Shown: positions 14,143 to 16,625 of the stretch, one piece after another
How the letters are laid out: every line of letters begins with the position of its first letter
Numbering within the stretch: position 1 is the first letter of the stretch
Source: an uncultured Eubacteriales bacterium
GTDB lineage: Bacteria > Bacillota > Clostridia > Lachnospirales > Anaerotignaceae
DNA: 16,625 nucleotides
NCBI GenBank assembly: GCA_934552695.1
Contig: CAKTER010000017.1
Span: 1 to 16,625 of the forward strand
Direction of reading: 5' to 3'
Translations under genes and position numbers: made by a program
Notes under the pieces: model-generated
The model's database searches: none
The model's input: the letters and a program-made list of their open reading frames with translations, nothing else
Told to the model about the DNA's origin: nothing

Positions 14143-15186
14143 ATGGTTTTGGTGGGACTGAATTACAAAGATGCCGGCGTGGATGTAGAAGCCGGGTACG
14201 AATCGGTACGGCTAATCCAAAAACACGTAAAAAGCACCATGCGGCCGGAGGTGCTTTCGGATATTGGGGGCTTTGGCGGGTTGTTCAGCTTGGCGGGGGC
14301 CAAGGCCATGGCCGACCCGGTGGCCATTTCCGGCACCGATGGCGTCGGCACCAAGCTGAAGCTGGCGTTTTTAATGGATAAGCACGACACGGTGGGCATT
14401 GACTGCGTAGCTATGTGCGTGAACGATGTGATTTGCAATGGGGCGGAGCCGCTGTTCTTTTTGGATTATATTGCCTGCGGCAAAAACCATCCGGAGCAGA
14501 TTGCGGAAATCGTGGCCGGGGTGGCCGAGGGCTGCCGTCAGGCCGGAGCGGCGCTGATTGGCGGCGAGACCGCCGAAATGCCCGGGTTTTATCCCGAGGA
14601 CGAGTATGACCTGGCCGGGTTTACCGTGGGGTTGGTGGATCGTCCCAAAATGATTGACGGCAGGGATATTCGGGAAGGCGACGCCCTCATCGGCATTGCC
14701 TCCAGCGGCCTTCACAGCAACGGGTACTCGCTGGTGCGGAAGATTGTTCAGCCCACCCGGGAGAATTTGAAGGCGTTTATTCCGGAGCTGGGGACCACGT
14801 TGGGCGAGGCCCTGCTGGCCCCTACCAAAATTTACGTAAAAACCATTCTTTCTTTAATGAAGGAAGTACACATTAAGGGAATTAGCAACATTACCGGCGG
14901 CGGCTTTATCGAAAACACCCCCCGGTGCCTGCCCAAGGGACAGGGGCTGTGCATCCACATCGAGGAAGGGACCTGGCCCATTCCCCCGCTGTTTACCTGG
15001 CTGGAAGAAAAGGGCGGGGTCGCCCGGTCCGCCAGCTACAACACCTTTAACATGGGGATTGGTATGGTGCTGGTGGTGGACGCCGCCGATACCGAAAAAA
15101 CGCTGGCAGCGCTCAAGGCCCTGGGCGAGGACGCCTATTGCATTGGCAAGGTGACCCGGGGAGAAAACGAGGTTGAGATATGTTAA
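14143..15186 (+). CDS. purM: Phosphoribosylformylglycinamidine cyclo-ligase (AIR synthetase)
   Basis: PurM closes the imidazole ring: FGAM plus ATP gives aminoimidazole ribonucleotide, step 5 of de novo purine synthesis, in the cytoplasm. The family start [15 protein letters not shown], the ATP-site motif GTDGVGTK (64-71), [18 protein letters not shown] and GGETAEMPG (140-148) are all present, and LTGGGF-like [13 protein letters not shown] occurs late. The length of 347 aa matches the family. The ATG at 14143 has its GGAAAGG immediately adjacent, with no spacing. The in-frame TTG at 14149 (5 bases from AAAGGA) or GTG at 14152 (8 bases) may be the true start, and the conserved sequence only begins at residue 7, so the first residues are uncertain. 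The end overlaps purN by 7 bases. No promoter or purine riboswitch is seen just upstream. Confidence 0.97.
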   Translation: MVLVGLNYKDAGVDVEAGYESVRLIQKHVKSTMRPEVLSDIGGFGGLFSLAGAKAMADPVAISGTDGVGTKLKLAFLMDKHDTVGIDCVAMCVNDVICNGAEPLFFLDYIACGKNHPEQIAEIVAGVAEGCRQAGAALIGGETAEMPGFYPEDEYDLAGFTVGLVDRPKMIDGRDIREGDALIGIASSGLHSNGYSLVRKIVQPTRENLKAFIPELGTTLGEALLAPTKIYVKTILSLMKEVHIKGISNITGGGFIENTPRCLPKGQGLCIHIEEGTWPIPPLFTWLEEKGGVARSASYNTFNMGIGMVLVVDAADTEKTLAALKALGEDAYCIGKVTRGENEVEIC

Positions 15187-15815
15187 AGATCGGCGTGCTG
15201 GTTTCCGGCGGCGGCACCAATCTGCAAGCCATTTTGGATGAGATGGAGCGGGACAACCTGTGCGGGGCCCGGGTGGTTACCGTGGTTAGCTCCAGCCCCA
15301 AGGCCTATGCGCTGGAACGGGCCAAGGCCCACGGGGTGGAGGGCACGGTTATCTCCAAAAAGGATTTTTCGGACAAAGTGGAGTACGAAAACGCCATGAT
15401 TTCCCATTTGCGGGAAAAAGGGGTGGAACTTGTGGTTTTGGCCGGATTTATGGTGGTGCTGGGCCCCACCTTTATCCGAGCCTTTGAAAACCGCATTCTG
15501 AACATCCACCCGGCTCTTATCCCCAGCTTTTGCGGCGATGGGTTTTATGGCCTTCACGTCCACGAGGCGGCCTTGGCCAAGGGCGTTAAGGTCTCCGGGG
15601 CCACGGTGCATTTTGTCAACGAGGAAACCGACGGCGGGCCTATTATTTTGCAAAAGGCCGTGCCGGTTTTGGAAGGCGACACGCCCGCTGTTTTGCAAAA
15701 GCGGATTATGGAGGAAGCCGAGTGGAAGTTGTTGCCCGAGGCCATCCGTCTGTTTGCCCAGGGACGGCTGCGGGTGGAAGGCGGCCGGGTACATATCGGG
15801 GAGGAAACAAAATGA
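15180..15815 (+). CDS. purN: Phosphoribosylglycinamide formyltransferase
   Basis: PurN transfers a formyl group from 10-formyltetrahydrofolate to GAR, step 3 of de novo purine synthesis. The N-terminal phosphate-binding loop ([11 protein letters not shown]), the catalytic N108 and H110 in [10 protein letters not shown], and the catalytic aspartate D151 in [10 protein letters not shown] match the family. The length of 211 aa is normal. Between the catalytic His and the conserved GLHVHEAAL is SFCGDGFY, longer than the E. coli SFKG. The gene overlaps purM by 7 bases and purD by 4 bases (ATGA), so all three are almost certainly translated from one message. Confidence 0.97.
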   Translation: MLKIGVLVSGGGTNLQAILDEMERDNLCGARVVTVVSSSPKAYALERAKAHGVEGTVISKKDFSDKVEYENAMISHLREKGVELVVLAGFMVVLGPTFIRAFENRILNIHPALIPSFCGDGFYGLHVHEAALAKGVKVSGATVHFVNEETDGGPIILQKAVPVLEGDTPAVLQKRIMEEAEWKLLPEAIRLFAQGRLRVEGGRVHIGEETK

Positions 15816-16625
15816 AGATTTTAGTGGTAGGCAACGGTGGCCGGGAGCATGCCATGGTGTGGAAGCTGGCCCAAAGCCCCCGGGTGGATAAGATTTACTG
15901 TGCGGCGGGGAACGCCGGGATTGGCCAGCTGGCCGAGCTGGTGCCCATCCAGCCTATGGAAATTGATAAGCTGGTGGCCTTTGCCAAGGAAAACGCCATC
16001 GACTTTACGGCGGTGGGGATGGACGACCCGCTGGCAGCGGGCATTGTAGACGCTTTTCAAGCGGCGGGCTTGCGGGTATTCGGCCCCCGGAAAAACGCCG
16101 CCCTCATTGAAAGTAGCAAGGCCTTTTCCAAGGGCCTGATGAAAAAATACGGTATCCCTACGGCAGCCTACGAAACCTTTACCGACCCGGTTGCCGCCCG
16201 GGCTTATGTGGAAAAGCATCCCCTGCCGGTGGTCTTAAAGGCCGACGGCTTGGCGCTGGGTAAGGGCGTGCTGATTTGTCAAACCCGGGAGGAAGCGCTG
16301 GCCGGGCTGGACGAGATTATGGTGAGCAAAAAGTTCGGCGCCGCCGGGAACACCGTGGTGGTCGAGGAATTTTTGACCGGTCCCGAGGTTTCGGTGCTGG
16401 CCTTTTGCGACGGGACGCATTTGGTGCCCATGGTTAGCGCACAGGACCACAAGCGGGCGCTGGATAACGACCAGGGGTTAAATACCGGCGGGATGGGGGC
16501 CTTTTCGCCCTCTAAAATTTACACGCCCGAGGTGGCGGCTACCTGCATGGAAACCATTTTTATGCCCACCGTGCGGGCTATGGCGGCAGAGGGCCGTCCC
16601 TTTGTGGGCTGCTTGTATTTTGGGC
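15812..16625 (+). CDS. purD: Phosphoribosylamine-glycine ligase (partial, runs off the end)
   Basis: PurD joins glycine to phosphoribosylamine with ATP (GAR synthetase), step 2 of purine synthesis; its product is the substrate of PurN next door. The first 271 codons are present without a stop. The N-terminal domain opens with GNGGREHA (7-14). The ATP-grasp part follows with KADGLALGKGVLI, VVVEEFLTGPEVSVLAF and the family signature NTGGMGAFSP (224-233). The full protein is usually about 420-430 aa, so roughly a third lies beyond the window. It starts on the ATGA overlapping the purN stop, with GGGGAGG 5 bases ahead. Confidence 0.96.
   Translation, partial: MKILVVGNGGREHAMVWKLAQSPRVDKIYCAAGNAGIGQLAELVPIQPMEIDKLVAFAKENAIDFTAVGMDDPLAAGIVDAFQAAGLRVFGPRKNAALIESSKAFSKGLMKKYGIPTAAYETFTDPVAARAYVEKHPLPVVLKADGLALGKGVLICQTREEALAGLDEIMVSKKFGAAGNTVVVEEFLTGPEVSVLAFCDGTHLVPMVSAQDHKRALDNDQGLNTGGMGAFSPSKIYTPEVAATCMETIFMPTVRAMAAEGRPFVGCLYFG

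Overview
The window looks like a chromosomal piece from a GC-rich anaerobic Firmicute, most likely a gut Clostridia of the Oscillospiraceae type. The grounds are strong AGGAGG ribosome sites, sigma-A-like promoters (TTGACx/TATAAT with 17-base spacers), an SLH-domain cell-wall protein carrying an InlB/Flg_new-type repeat, an M16C peptidase and a purM-purN-purD cluster. The genus cannot be named from this sequence. The first ~480 bases are less GC-rich than the rest and hold a small odd gene plus a structured RNA leader.

Layout, left to right. (1) 53-232: a tiny Met/Asp-rich hypothetical gene, then a terminator. (2) 321-582: a consensus promoter followed by two tandem terminator-like hairpins, each showing the same UCCAG apical loop, ahead of a MATE-family efflux gene (583-1860). 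The MATE gene appears to have lost its last membrane helix through an out-of-frame internal deletion. (3) 1980-3581: a secreted SLH-anchored surface protein with its own promoter. (4) 3773-8457: a Type III restriction-modification operon, mod-res, followed by a small gene of unknown function, ending in a strong terminator. (5) 8578-11076, minus strand: a polar amino acid ABC importer (lipoprotein receptor, permease, ATPase) with a consensus promoter and its own terminator; it converges on the restriction operon. (6) 11240-14086: a large M16C zinc metallopeptidase transcribed divergently from the importer. (7) 14143-end: purM, purN and purD with overlapping ends, the purine biosynthesis steps for AIR synthesis, GAR formylation and GAR synthesis; purD runs off the window.

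How the genes work together. Mod and Res should form a two-subunit complex that methylates host DNA and cuts unmodified DNA; the third gene may be an accessory or a passenger. The three importer genes make one complete uptake system. The pur genes supply de novo IMP synthesis and probably rely on transcription coming from the peptidase gene or beyond, since no promoter or purine riboswitch is visible before purM.

The most unusual item is the tandem hairpin leader before the MATE gene. Its design suggests transcription attenuation, possibly ribosome-sensing through very short upstream reading frames. This is an inference from the sequence alone. No tRNA, rRNA, CRISPR array or insertion sequence was seen.
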